A DNA stretch of 64,000 nt. It comes from Granulicella sp. dw_53. GTDB taxonomy: Bacteria; Acidobacteriota; Terriglobia; Terriglobales; Acidobacteriaceae. Within the stretch, counting starts at the first letter, position 1, and each line of letters starts with the position of its first letter. Location of the stretch: positions 124,001-188,000 of the forward strand of contig NZ_JAAVUR010000002.1 of the NCBI RefSeq assembly GCF_018449545.1. Reading direction: 5' to 3'. The notes under the pieces are model-generated. The model made no database searches and was not told the origin of the DNA. It worked only from the letters and a program-made list of their open reading frames with translations. This document shows positions 42,596 to 51,900 of this stretch, in pieces. The position numbers and the translations under genes are program-made.

Positions 42596-43615
42596 CTACG
42601 CTACAGACCTGCCGACGACGGGCGCCAGGAGGCGGAGCTGCGCGACGAGGTCTTGCAGTTGCTGGGGGTAGAGGCTTTGGGCTCCGTCGCTCATGGCCTT
42701 GTCGGGGTTGGGGTGCATCTCCATGAGGAGGCCGTCTGCACCGGCGGCGACGCTGGCGAGCGCCATGGCAGGAACCATGTCGCGGATGCCGATGCCGTGC
42801 GAGGGGTCACCGAAGACGGGGAGGTGGGTGAGCTTCTTGAGGACGGGGATGGCGGAGATGTCCATGGTGTTGCGGGTGTAGGTCTCGAAGGTGCGGACGC
42901 CGCGCTCGCAGAGCATGAGGTCGTAGTTGCCGCCGGAGAGGATGTACTCGGCGGAGAGGAGGACCTCTTCGATGGTGGCGGAGATGCCGCGCTTCATGAG
43001 GACGGGCTTGCGGACATGGCCGAGCTCGCGGAGGAGGTTGAAGTTCTGCATATTGCGCGCGCCGACCTGGAAGCAGTCGATGTAGGGCAGCATGAGGTCG
43101 ATCTGGGAGATCTCCATGACCTCGGTGATGATGAGCAGGCCGGTCTCATCGCCGACCTCGCGGAGGAGCTTGAGGCCCTCGAGGCCCATGCCCTGGAAGC
43201 TGTAGGGCGAGCTGCGCGGCTTGAAGGCTCCGCCACGGAGGAACTGGGCTCCGGTGGAGGCGACTTGCTTGGCGCTGGTGAGGATCTGTTCGCGGGACTC
43301 GACCGAGCAGGGGCCGGCCATGATGGTGAGCTCCTTACCACCGACGACGACGCCGTTGGGGAAGGTCACTTTGGTGCCTTCGGGGCGGAAGTTGCGGCCG
43401 GCGAGCTTGTAGGGCGAGGAGATGCGGTAGGCCTCGTGGACGCCGGCGAGCACCTTGAACTCCGTGACTTCGAAGTGGTCGGGTGTGCCGACGCCAGCGA
43501 GGATGGTCTGGGATGCGCCGGTGGTGCGGTGGACGTTGAAACCGAGCTCGACCATGCGCTCGATTACCTGTTGGATGTTTTCCTCGGTGGCCTTATCCTG
43601 CATTGCGACGATCAT
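42596..43615 (-). CDS. aroF: 3-deoxy-7-phosphoheptulonate (DAHP) synthase
   Basis: A 339-residue type I-beta DAHP synthase that condenses PEP and erythrose 4-phosphate, the first step of the shikimate pathway. An N-terminal ferredoxin-like domain (about 1-70), as in the Thermotoga enzyme, is linked to feedback inhibition. The barrel has IMAGPCSVESREQ, LRGGAFKPRSSPYSFQG, VQGAR-like FQVGARNMQNF, PVLMKRG, LCERGVRTFETYTRNTMD, PVFGDPSHGIGIRD and LLMEMHPNPDKAMSDGAQS; these include the metal-binding Cys, His and Glu residues. It follows aroQ by 103 nt; chorismate mutase proteins can associate with such DAHP synthases. Confidence 0.96.
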   Translation of the reverse strand: MIVAMQDKATEENIQQVIERMVELGFNVHRTTGASQTILAGVGTPDHFEVTEFKVLAGVHEAYRISSPYKLAGRNFRPEGTKVTFPNGVVVGGKELTIMAGPCSVESREQILTSAKQVASTGAQFLRGGAFKPRSSPYSFQGMGLEGLKLLREVGDETGLLIITEVMEISQIDLMLPYIDCFQVGARNMQNFNLLRELGHVRKPVLMKRGISATIEEVLLSAEYILSGGNYDLMLCERGVRTFETYTRNTMDISAIPVLKKLTHLPVFGDPSHGIGIRDMVPAMALASVAAGADGLLMEMHPNPDKAMSDGAQSLYPQQLQDLVAQLRLLAPVVGRSVA

Positions 43616-43718
43616 TGGATTTCTTTCACTCTCTTTATTCGTAACTGTATTCGATACAAGCTGAATCTTTTACTGTGCTGCAAAAAGTTTTGGCTCCGAG
43701 GGCAGATGGCACGAACGA

Positions 43719-43982
43719 CTAAGGCTCGCGGCGTTGGAGGGTGCGCATGACGTCGATGATGCGCTCGTAGACGTGGAGCAGCTCGGCGTCAGCCAGTGGG
43801 CCGGGGTTGTTGCGGCAGACGTGGTCGAAGACCTGCTGCTCGCGCTTCGGTTCGTAGACGGGAAGGGCTGCGGAGTGCTTGAGCTCTCCGATGGCCTTTG
43901 CCGCCGCGGCGCGTTCGTTGATGAGGCGGACGATCTGCTCGTCGAGCTCGTCGATTTTCTGGCGCCAGTCGCCGATTTCCAT
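43719..43982 (-). CDS. aroQ: Chorismate mutase, AroQ type
   Basis: An 87-residue stand-alone AroQ-fold chorismate mutase converting chorismate to prephenate. Helix 1 is WRQKIDELDEQIVRLINERAA with the active-site Arg; KAIGELK and PVYEPKREQQVFDHV carry Lys and Arg ligands and the terminal helix has YERIIDVMRTLQ. It lies between trpA and aroF, at the branch feeding phenylalanine and tyrosine. Confidence 0.93.
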   Translation of the reverse strand: MEIGDWRQKIDELDEQIVRLINERAAAAKAIGELKHSAALPVYEPKREQQVFDHVCRNNPGPLADAELLHVYERIIDVMRTLQRREP

Positions 43983-44112
43983 GTATTAACCTCGTTCCGG
44001 TTTTCGTACGTAATGATTGCAGCAGCTCCTGGCTGCCGCGGGAACGTTCCTGCCTTAATGATACCCGCGTGACTGTACGGCGAGCCACGGTCTGGCATGG
44101 GCAGGATAGTGG

Positions 44113-44874
44113 TCATGCTCTGAGCCCCGCGATGAATTTGCCTACCGCTGCGGCGGCTTCTTCGGGTGGCGTCTTCTCAATGAGGGAGACGATGGCGCTG
44201 CCGATGACGGCTGCATCCGCGAACTCGCCTACGGCTTTGACGTGCTCGGCGTTGGAGATTCCGAAGCCGAGCGCGATAGGCAAGGTGGTGAACTGACGAA
44301 GGCGGGCGACGAGAGGTGGAGCGTCGCTGGCGACCTGCTGACGTGTTCCGGTGATGCCGAGCCGGGAGATCGCGTAGACGAAGCCGCGGGAGGCTTCGCC
44401 GATGGCCTTGAGGCGGGCATCGGGGCTGGTGGGCGCGGCGAGGAAGACTGGCGCGAGCTGGTGAGTGCGCATGGATTCGAGGTACTCGCCGGCCTCTTCG
44501 ACGATCATGTCGGTGAGGAGGACGCCGTCGGCTCCGGCCTCGGCTGCGGCGGTGCAGAACTTCTCCATGCCCATGCGAACTACAGGGTTGAGGTAGGAGA
44601 AGAGGATGATGCCGGCGTTGGGGCGTGCGGCCCGGAGCTCGGTGGCGATGGCGAGGACGTCGGTGAGGCGGGTGCCGCGGGCTACGGCGCGTTCGCTGGC
44701 GCGTTGGATGACGGGCCCGTCGGCGAGAGGATCGCTGAAGGGAACGCCAAGCTCGATGACGTCCGTGCCGTTGTCGATCGCGGCGAGCGCGATGTCGCGG
44801 GTGATTGCCAGGTCGGGGTCGCCTGCGGTGAGATAGATGACTATCCCGGGCTTGCCATGAAACTCAAGTGCCAC
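44113..44874 (-). CDS. trpA: Tryptophan synthase alpha subunit
   Basis: A 253-residue TIM barrel that cleaves indole-3-glycerol phosphate and passes indole to TrpB. The conserved VIELGVPFSDPLADGPVIQRASERA block carries the catalytic Asp; IILFSYLNPVVRMG, DGVLLTDMIVEEA, and FGISNAEHVKAVGEFADAAVIGSAIV follow. The catalytic Glu is in DVIELG. The start codon is GTG with GGAGG 4 nt upstream, and it lies 40 nt after trpB. Confidence 0.96.
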   Translation of the reverse strand: MALEFHGKPGIVIYLTAGDPDLAITRDIALAAIDNGTDVIELGVPFSDPLADGPVIQRASERAVARGTRLTDVLAIATELRAARPNAGIILFSYLNPVVRMGMEKFCTAAAEAGADGVLLTDMIVEEAGEYLESMRTHQLAPVFLAAPTSPDARLKAIGEASRGFVYAISRLGITGTRQQVASDAPPLVARLRQFTTLPIALGFGISNAEHVKAVGEFADAAVIGSAIVSLIEKTPPEEAAAAVGKFIAGLRA

Positions 44875-44914
44875 ACGTCCTCCATTGCATTTTGTGCTGT
44901 CGTTGTCGTGGTTG

Positions 44915-46171
<1,257 letters not shown>

Positions 46172-46215
46172 TGGAGTGTTCTCCTTGGGCTGGGCCGTAC
46201 GTTTACGCAAACGAA

Positions 46216-46238
46216 AGCCGCGACTGTGGGTCGCGGCT
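46216..46238 (-). terminator. Attenuator terminator hairpin (regions 3 and 4) upstream of trpB
   Basis: On the minus strand AGCCGCGAC and GTCGCGGCT form a perfect 9-bp stem with a 5-nt loop, followed by TTCGTTTGCG, a broken T-tract. It lies 45 nt upstream of trpB and 50 nt after the leader-peptide stop. The 5' arm can pair instead with the GUAGCGGC stretch inside the leader. Confidence 0.6.
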
Positions 46239-46288
46239 CGTGTGGATGTCGAATCAACTGAATTCTTTCAGCAATCACTCAGATGAAG

Positions 46289-46360
46289 CTACTCCGCCGA
46301 TGCCGCTACCGTGCGCCAGTAGCGGAACGTAAACCAGAATCGGCTGGAATTAGTGATCAT
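46289..46360 (-). CDS. Aromatic leader peptide of the trpB operon (candidate attenuator)
   Basis: A 23-codon frame reading MITNSSRFWFTFRYWRTVA then ASAE and stop. Of eight residues from Phe8 to Trp15, six are aromatic (three Phe, two Trp, one Tyr), the mix made by the downstream operon. The Arg-Tyr codons (CCGCTAC in region 1, 46319-46325) pair exactly with GTAGCGG in the Val-Ala codons (region 2, 46303-46309). No strong Shine-Dalgarno is seen; a possible -10 TATCGT sits 10 nt before the ATG with TTGCGG 18 nt further up. The frame stays open upstream, but the aromatic cluster plus hairpin layout favour this short start. Confidence 0.6.
   Translation of the reverse strand: MITNSSRFWFTFRYWRTVAASAE
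46302..46325 (-). promoter_or_regulatory. Attenuator 1:2 hairpin inside the leader peptide
   Basis: CCGCTAC (46325-46319) pairs perfectly with GTAGCGG (46309-46303) around a 9-nt loop. The 3' arm plus one base (GTAGCGGC) can instead pair, with one mismatch, to GCCGCGAC of the terminator stem. Ribosome stalling over aromatic codons would break the first pairing and free the second. Confidence 0.55.
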
Positions 46361-46567
46361 CTTGAGTTCAACGATACATGGACTGGCGCGGGGTCCGCAA
46401 GGGCGGTCTGGCCAGTGACCGCATTCCAGGTGGAAGCGACTGATTTTGCAGGGCCAAGGCAACCATTCCGGCGGGCTACCGCGTAGTTTTTGCTTTTTTC
46501 TTGAGTTTTTCGTGGGATCGAAGCCGATTACGGCATCCAACCTGGAAAGAACAATAAGGAGAATGGC

Positions 46568-46906
46568 ATGAAATTCAATCGAATCGCAGCTGTGGTCCTG
46601 TTTAGTTCTGTCGTGTCTTTGCCGATGGCTGGTTATGCGCAGCGCAGTGAGAGCGCTCAGGAGGCGCACGACCGCGCCGAGCGCGAGCAGACCGCCAAGG
46701 ATCATCGAAATCATACGGGCGCAAAGGTCGTCGGAGGATCGGCGGTCGGAGGCGCAGTCGTCGGCGGTGTGCTGGGCGGCGGAAAAGGTGCTTTGATCGG
46801 CGGTGCGGCGGGCGCAGGCGGAGGCGCGATCGCCAACAAGGTCCGCAAGGATAAGGCTGTCAAGAAGCGCGAACAGCGGGACGATCGCCGGGATTATCCG
46901 CGCTAG
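46568..46906 (+). CDS. Small secreted glycine-zipper protein
   Basis: A 112-residue protein with a signal peptide (MKFNRIAAVVLFSSVVSLPMAGYAQ), a charged segment rich in Glu, Arg and His, then a glycine zipper (VVGGSAVGGAVVGGVLGGGKG and ALIGGAAGAGGGAIANKV) and a basic tail. Such zippers insert in or lie along membranes in the cell envelope. AAGGAG precedes the ATG and a strong terminator follows. Exact role unknown. Confidence 0.85.
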   Translation: MKFNRIAAVVLFSSVVSLPMAGYAQRSESAQEAHDRAEREQTAKDHRNHTGAKVVGGSAVGGAVVGGVLGGGKGALIGGAAGAGGGAIANKVRKDKAVKKREQRDDRRDYPR

Positions 46907-46994
46907 TCTTTCGAGTCAGTCTTCACTCTCTTTATGAAATTGCTACAGAGCTAGAAACGTTATCGATGCTCTGTACTCCACAGGTTTCATTCGG

Positions 46995-47031
46995 CTCCTC
47001 AACCATGCGTACCGGGTTGGGGAGTTTTTTT
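46995..47031 (+). terminator. Rho-independent terminator after the glycine-zipper gene
   Basis: CTCCTCAACC pairs with GGTTGGGGAG (one G-T pair), followed by seven T residues. Confidence 0.85.
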
Positions 47032-47033
47032 GC

Positions 47034-49514
47034 CTACTCCCAGGAGGTGTAGCGCTTCGCCCAGGTGGAGTTGGGGTATTTGCTCTGCAGGGTGAGAAAG
47101 AGTTGATGGTTGAGCTCGCGGGTCTCGGAGGTACGGGAGCTGTTGCGCAGGGCGCGCGTGGCGAAGCCGAGGAGCTCGGCGTTGTCGGGGTCGTCGGGAT
47201 GTGCCTTCACCCATGCGAGAGCCTGACGGGAGAAGTAGTCGGCTGCTCCGGGGATGTGCTGGAGGGCGAGTACTTCGCGGGCGGCTTCTGCGGAGTCAGC
47301 GGAGGTGAGAAATGAGGGCGAGGGGAGCTGGGAGGCCGAGACGATGGGCTCGAAGAAGAGGGCTGGTTTGAAGTTGGGGGACTCCGGGGTGACGAAGCGT
47401 ATCTCTGGCTCGACTGCCATCAAGTTTTGAGGATTGGATGGAACGGGTGTGGACGATGCAGCGGGGATGGGTGGCGGGATGTACTGGGTATTTCCCGCCC
47501 ACCAGTTATCCCGCAGGAGGCTGTAGGTGGCGAAGCCGGTGGAGCGTTGGTTGCCGGTGCGGACGAGGGGTTCGGTGGAGGGGAAGCGCATGAGCAGGAA
47601 GAGGCCCTGAAGGTGGCGCTGTTCTGGTGTGGTGGCGGCGTTGTAGCGGTCGAGCCAGGGTTTCATGGCGGGTTGGCAGCCAACGAGGACCGGTGTGAGG
47701 GCGGCGGCGGTGGCGGGGTCGTCGAGCAGGACGGCGCGGGTGAGAGTGGCATTGGCGAGCTGGAAGCGGAGGTTTGGCGGCAGAGCGTCAGAGACGGCGG
47801 CCTCGCGCAGGAGGCGAAGGGGCAGGCGCTGATTGAGGATTGCGGCGGCCTCTGAGTCAAAGAGGGGAGTATGAGCTGCGTCCAATTTGGGACCGCAGAG
47901 TTCGGGCGTGGGGATATCCGTGGGCGCGCCGATCGTGCCTTCGTAGTCGGACCCGCTGGGGAGGCGAGGCGCGGCTTTGAGGAAGTCGGTGAGGGTCGGG
48001 GCGGTCCGGCTGAGTAGTCCGGCGAAGAGGTTGATGGTGGAGCGGGACTCGGATCGTTCGACTGTAGGCAGGATGGCGAGGAGCTCTGTGCGCGTAGCAG
48101 GGGCAGCGGCTTTGAGCCGGAGACTGTTGTAGGTCGCGGAGGTGTAGGCGGGTGAGTTTGCGGGAAGAGCAGCGGCAGCAGTGATGAGTTCGGCGGCGAA
48201 GGGGTCGCTGGATTGCGCCAGTGTGAGAGCGGCGACGAGCCAGGCAGGCTTCTTCGTGGACTGCCACTGGGTGTAGGCGGTCTGGGCAGCGGTGTGTTGG
48301 ATGGCCAGCCGGCTTTGAGTTTGAGCTGGGAGCTCGGGTGGCGTGGACTCGTAGAAGCTAGGTGGCGGTGGAGTGGTTGGGGTGCTGATGGTTCCGAGGA
48401 AGCTCAGCAGCCCGGCGGGATTGGACTTTACGGCCCCCTGTGGAAGGGTCCTGGTTGGCCTGGTGAGGATATAGGTCAGGTCGATGAGATTGTGGCGAAA
48501 GTCGAGGCCGTGGGGATCGGAGGAGAGGCGGGTGGCGAGTCTCTGCGCCTGTACGTCGGGCTCCGCGCGTGCGGCTACGAAGTCGCGGAGTCCGTTCGTT
48601 GCGGAGTGGGTCGATTGGAGGTTGGGGTCATGGAGGATGGCGTCAAGTTGCTGAAGTGCGGTTCCGAATCCTGCGTGGAGGCGCTGCTGTTCGGCTTTGA
48701 TCTTGTTGAGGTCGTCGGGGTTATCGTTGGTGGGTTTGCCGCCGACGGTGGTCTGGCGGATCAGGGTGCGAGCGACCAGGTAGGGCGCGATGGTGTGCCA
48801 TGGGGAGGCGTGATCCGCGGCGATGGCGCGGAAGCCGCTGAGCGCGGCGTCGTAGTTGGTGGCGTAGAAGTTGGCCGCCGCTATCTGGTAGGCGCGGTCT
48901 TGCTTCAACCATAGGTTTGCGGTTGCAGGGACGGGGTCCGGCATGGAGCCGGTGTTACTGCAGTTGGAGAAGACGGAGTCCTGACCTTGAATCCAGTCGA
49001 GGACTTCGGGAGAGGATTTGCCGTAGGCCTGTTGGCGGGCGTTGAGTGTGTTGGCGGCGTTGAGGAAGGCGTCGTCGAGGCAGTTAGTGAAGGATTCGTA
49101 GTTCTCGCCGGGAACTTTGCGGTCGGTCGTAAGGGGATTGAGTGTGCCAGGGATTGCAGCTTGATGAGCTTCGATCCATTGGTGCATGCCTGGAGATGGA
49201 GGCTGGGGCTCGGATGTGGGCTCGGCGCGATAGTCCTGCCAGTTGATGGCGTGTTCGGCGGCTTCGGCCTGGGACTGCTCTTGCGGCGTGAGGGGACGGC
49301 CGTTGAGATAGTCGTAGGCAATGACGAGGTGGCGGGCGCGGAAGGTGGGGAGGATCACGCCGAGTCGTCCAGCGGCATAGGCCTTGTAGGAAGCGTCGGG
49401 GCCGTAGAGGTGGACGAAGATGGCCTGGGGATCGCCCGGGCTGCAGCCGTTGCTGGGACGCACGATGAGGCAGAGGAGCAGGATGACGAGGGCGAGGTGT
49501 CGGAGGCGCTTCAT
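47034..49514 (-). CDS. Large secreted helical-repeat protein, partner of DUF3142 gene
   Basis: An 826-residue protein with a signal peptide (MKRLRHLALVILLLCLIVRP, cysteine at SNGC suggesting a lipoprotein, though the lipobox is imperfect). The remainder looks like an alpha-helical repeat array, with TPR-like blocks such as AYQIAAANFYATNYDAALSGF, HTIAPYLVARTLIRQ and EAAREVLALQHIPGAADYFSRQALAWV. I recognise no catalytic motif. The start at 49514 overlaps the DUF3142 stop by 4 bp and has GGAG 8 nt upstream; the open frame continues 97 codons further but out of the real gene. The two genes form a unit. Confidence 0.82.
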   Translation of the reverse strand: MKRLRHLALVILLLCLIVRPSNGCSPGDPQAIFVHLYGPDASYKAYAAGRLGVILPTFRARHLVIAYDYLNGRPLTPQEQSQAEAAEHAINWQDYRAEPTSEPQPPSPGMHQWIEAHQAAIPGTLNPLTTDRKVPGENYESFTNCLDDAFLNAANTLNARQQAYGKSSPEVLDWIQGQDSVFSNCSNTGSMPDPVPATANLWLKQDRAYQIAAANFYATNYDAALSGFRAIAADHASPWHTIAPYLVARTLIRQTTVGGKPTNDNPDDLNKIKAEQQRLHAGFGTALQQLDAILHDPNLQSTHSATNGLRDFVAARAEPDVQAQRLATRLSSDPHGLDFRHNLIDLTYILTRPTRTLPQGAVKSNPAGLLSFLGTISTPTTPPPPSFYESTPPELPAQTQSRLAIQHTAAQTAYTQWQSTKKPAWLVAALTLAQSSDPFAAELITAAAALPANSPAYTSATYNSLRLKAAAPATRTELLAILPTVERSESRSTINLFAGLLSRTAPTLTDFLKAAPRLPSGSDYEGTIGAPTDIPTPELCGPKLDAAHTPLFDSEAAAILNQRLPLRLLREAAVSDALPPNLRFQLANATLTRAVLLDDPATAAALTPVLVGCQPAMKPWLDRYNAATTPEQRHLQGLFLLMRFPSTEPLVRTGNQRSTGFATYSLLRDNWWAGNTQYIPPPIPAASSTPVPSNPQNLMAVEPEIRFVTPESPNFKPALFFEPIVSASQLPSPSFLTSADSAEAAREVLALQHIPGAADYFSRQALAWVKAHPDDPDNAELLGFATRALRNSSRTSETRELNHQLFLTLQSKYPNSTWAKRYTSWE

Positions 49515-50329
49515 GGGTGGAGCTCCTGGTGGAGAACGGCGTTGGGCGTGGTGTTGATGGCGGCGATCTGGTGCGCGGTCCAAGGCTGGGGCGCGAAGAG
49601 GTAGAGGCGCGAGGCAGCGGTGAGGGTAGGCCAGGACTCGTCGGTGGAGACGCCGGTGCTGGTGCGGCAGAGGGGTTGGCGGAGCCGGTAGTCGGTCTTG
49701 TCGGCGGTGGGTTTTGATGTGCCGCCGAGGCGGAAGTACATAGGAACGGCCTCGTCGATGGGCAGGCTGGCGAGCCAGTTGCCGGCAGCGTCGCCGGTGC
49801 TGCACCAGCTTACGAGCGCGGTGATCGAGAGAGGCATCGCGGCAGGCATCCGGGGACGAAGCTGATGAAGAATCGCGCTATAGAAGTCACGTTGCGAGCG
49901 GGTGGCGTCGAAGTCCACCTGCAGGGCGCGGAGGTTAGGCTGACGGGCAACGGTGGCGAGGGCTTCGGCGGTTGCGGTGCGAAGTGCAGGAGTGTCGCGG
50001 AAGGTTGTGGTCGGCTGGATGCGGACCACGGCCATCACACTTGCGCCGGGAGCGACGCGGAGGGGCTGGAAGCGAGGGCGGCGGGTGAGGTGGTCGCTGA
50101 GGGTGAGGGTCTCGGCGAGGTAGGCGACGCCGGTGCGGGTGGGATCGAGGGTGGTGAGGTCTTCGGGCTCCTCCCAGGCCCACAGGACGGTGGCGGGCAT
50201 CGTGGCGGGGAAGTTGCGGGCGAGTTGGGGTGGGGCGAGGTCGTGCGTGGCGTGCGCGTGGATGCGCAGGGCCAGGAGCAGGACTGCGGTCGCGAGTATG
50301 AGGACGGTAGCTGGTACCTTCCACTTCAT
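49511..50329 (-). CDS. DUF3142-like secreted protein
   Basis: A 272-residue protein: an N-terminal hydrophobic segment (VPATVLILATAVLLLALRI), then VLWAWEEPEDLTTLDPTRTGVAYLAETL, VMAVVRIQ, ALQVDFDATRSQRDFYSAILHQLR and PLSITALVSWCSTG, a pattern I associate with DUF3142 (a TIM-barrel-like fold related to glycoside hydrolases). Asp in QVDFDA is a possible active-site residue. Function unknown. It overlaps the large helical protein gene downstream. Confidence 0.75.
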   Translation of the reverse strand: MKWKVPATVLILATAVLLLALRIHAHATHDLAPPQLARNFPATMPATVLWAWEEPEDLTTLDPTRTGVAYLAETLTLSDHLTRRPRFQPLRVAPGASVMAVVRIQPTTTFRDTPALRTATAEALATVARQPNLRALQVDFDATRSQRDFYSAILHQLRPRMPAAMPLSITALVSWCSTGDAAGNWLASLPIDEAVPMYFRLGGTSKPTADKTDYRLRQPLCRTSTGVSTDESWPTLTAASRLYLFAPQPWTAHQIAAINTTPNAVLHQELHP

Positions 50330-50460
50330 AAGGTGTTCCGGAGACCTGTTGATGTGTCGATGGGCAGCGGATGCTGTCTGTTGCTGCAAGTGTAGGGCAT
50401 CGGTCAAGAGCCGCGAGGGTGTGGAAATTGGAGGGTTCAGCTACCATCAACAGAAGCCCA

Positions 50461-51708
50461 ATGCAGACACCCACAATGGAACAAGTGCAGTTACCGATCA
50501 ACCTGGATGACGTCGTCGCCGCGCGGGAGCGGCTGCGAGGGTCGATCTACTACTCGCCTTGTCCGCACTCGCAGGTCCTGTCCGGACTGACGGGGCAGCA
50601 GATCTACCTGAAGCTCGAGAACCTGCAGATGACGGGGAGCTTCAAGGAGCGCGGAGCGCTGAACCGCATCGCGCTGCTGACTTCGGAGCAGGCAGCTCGG
50701 GGTGTGGTGGCCGCGAGCGCGGGCAATCATGCGCAGGGTGTGGCGTACCACGCGACCAAGCGAGGGATTAAGGCGCTGATCGTGATGCCGCTGGCGACTC
50801 CGCTGGTGAAGGTGACGGCGACGCGGGGCTTCGGCGCGGAGGTAGTGCTGCATGGCGCCAACTACGACGAGGCTTACGTCGAGGCGATGCGGCTGTGCGA
50901 TGCGGCGGGGATGACGTTCATCCATCCGTTCGACGACGCGGTGGTAATGGCAGGGCAAGGGACGATCGGGCTGGAGGTGCTGGAGCAGGTTCCGGAGCTG
51001 GAGGCGATCGTCGTGCCGATCGGCGGCGGCGGTCTGATCGGCGGCATAGCGTGCGCGATCAAGGAGTCCAAGCCGCAGGTGAAGGTGATCGGGGTGCAGA
51101 CCTCGCGGCTGGCCTCGATGCTGGCGGCGAGAGCCGAGGGTCATCCGGTGACGGTCGATCCTTCGACGACGATCGCGGATGGCATCGCGGTACGGCGCGC
51201 TGGATCGGTGACGTTCCCGATGGTGGAGCGCTACGTCGACGAACTGGTGACGGTCGACGAGGATGAGATCGCCTCCGCCATTCTGGTGCTGCTGGAGCGG
51301 GAGAAGACGCTGGCCGAAGGCGCGGGAGCCGCGGCTCTGGCGGCGGTGTTGCAGGGCAAGAGCTCGGTGCTGACACCGGGATCGCATACCGCTGTGATGG
51401 TGTGTGGCGGCAATATCGATGTGACGCTGCTGTCGCGGATCATCGAGCGCGGTCTGGTGCAGGATGGCAGAATGATTCGCCTGCGGATTCACCTGCTGGA
51501 CAAGCCGGGTGCGCTGGCGGATCTGACGCGGCTGCTGGCGAGCTATCGGGCCAACATCGTCGATACGCTGTATAACCGCGCCTACTATGGCGTGAATCTT
51601 GGCAATACGACGATCGATATCACTCTGGAGACGCGTGGCCGGGATCAGGTTGTGGAGTTGCTGGCGGCGCTGACGGCGGAAGGCTACGAGCATAGCCGCG
51701 TGCTGTAG
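50461..51708 (+). CDS. ilvA: Threonine ammonia-lyase (threonine dehydratase)
   Basis: A 415-residue PLP enzyme that deaminates threonine to 2-oxobutanoate, the first committed step to isoleucine; some relatives act mainly in threonine/serine breakdown. Lys62 in MTGSFKERGALNRI binds PLP; ASAGNHAQGVAYHA, PIGGGGLIGGIA and MVCGGNIDVTLL are the phosphate and ligand loops. A C-terminal ACT-like domain (about 335-415, RLRIHLLDKPGALADLTRLLASY) is present, as in the shorter IlvA class. No Shine-Dalgarno is clear; a start at 50476 is possible. Confidence 0.93.
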   Translation: MQTPTMEQVQLPINLDDVVAARERLRGSIYYSPCPHSQVLSGLTGQQIYLKLENLQMTGSFKERGALNRIALLTSEQAARGVVAASAGNHAQGVAYHATKRGIKALIVMPLATPLVKVTATRGFGAEVVLHGANYDEAYVEAMRLCDAAGMTFIHPFDDAVVMAGQGTIGLEVLEQVPELEAIVVPIGGGGLIGGIACAIKESKPQVKVIGVQTSRLASMLAARAEGHPVTVDPSTTIADGIAVRRAGSVTFPMVERYVDELVTVDEDEIASAILVLLEREKTLAEGAGAAALAAVLQGKSSVLTPGSHTAVMVCGGNIDVTLLSRIIERGLVQDGRMIRLRIHLLDKPGALADLTRLLASYRANIVDTLYNRAYYGVNLGNTTIDITLETRGRDQVVELLAALTAEGYEHSRVL

Positions 51709-51900
51709 GTGCTTGGATTTAAGTGATTCCCGTTTTGAATATTCGAGTGCTCAACGCTCGATTGAGTTCGCTTGATCGCCGCATCGACATGCTTCTTTGA
51801 TTGAAAATTTGGTTTCACAAACTTGGTGGGGGGTATCGGGGGGAGTACCGGCTGGCTTTTCATCGGCGGTGGAGTGTGGGGGCTCTTAAACTGAGGCTGT

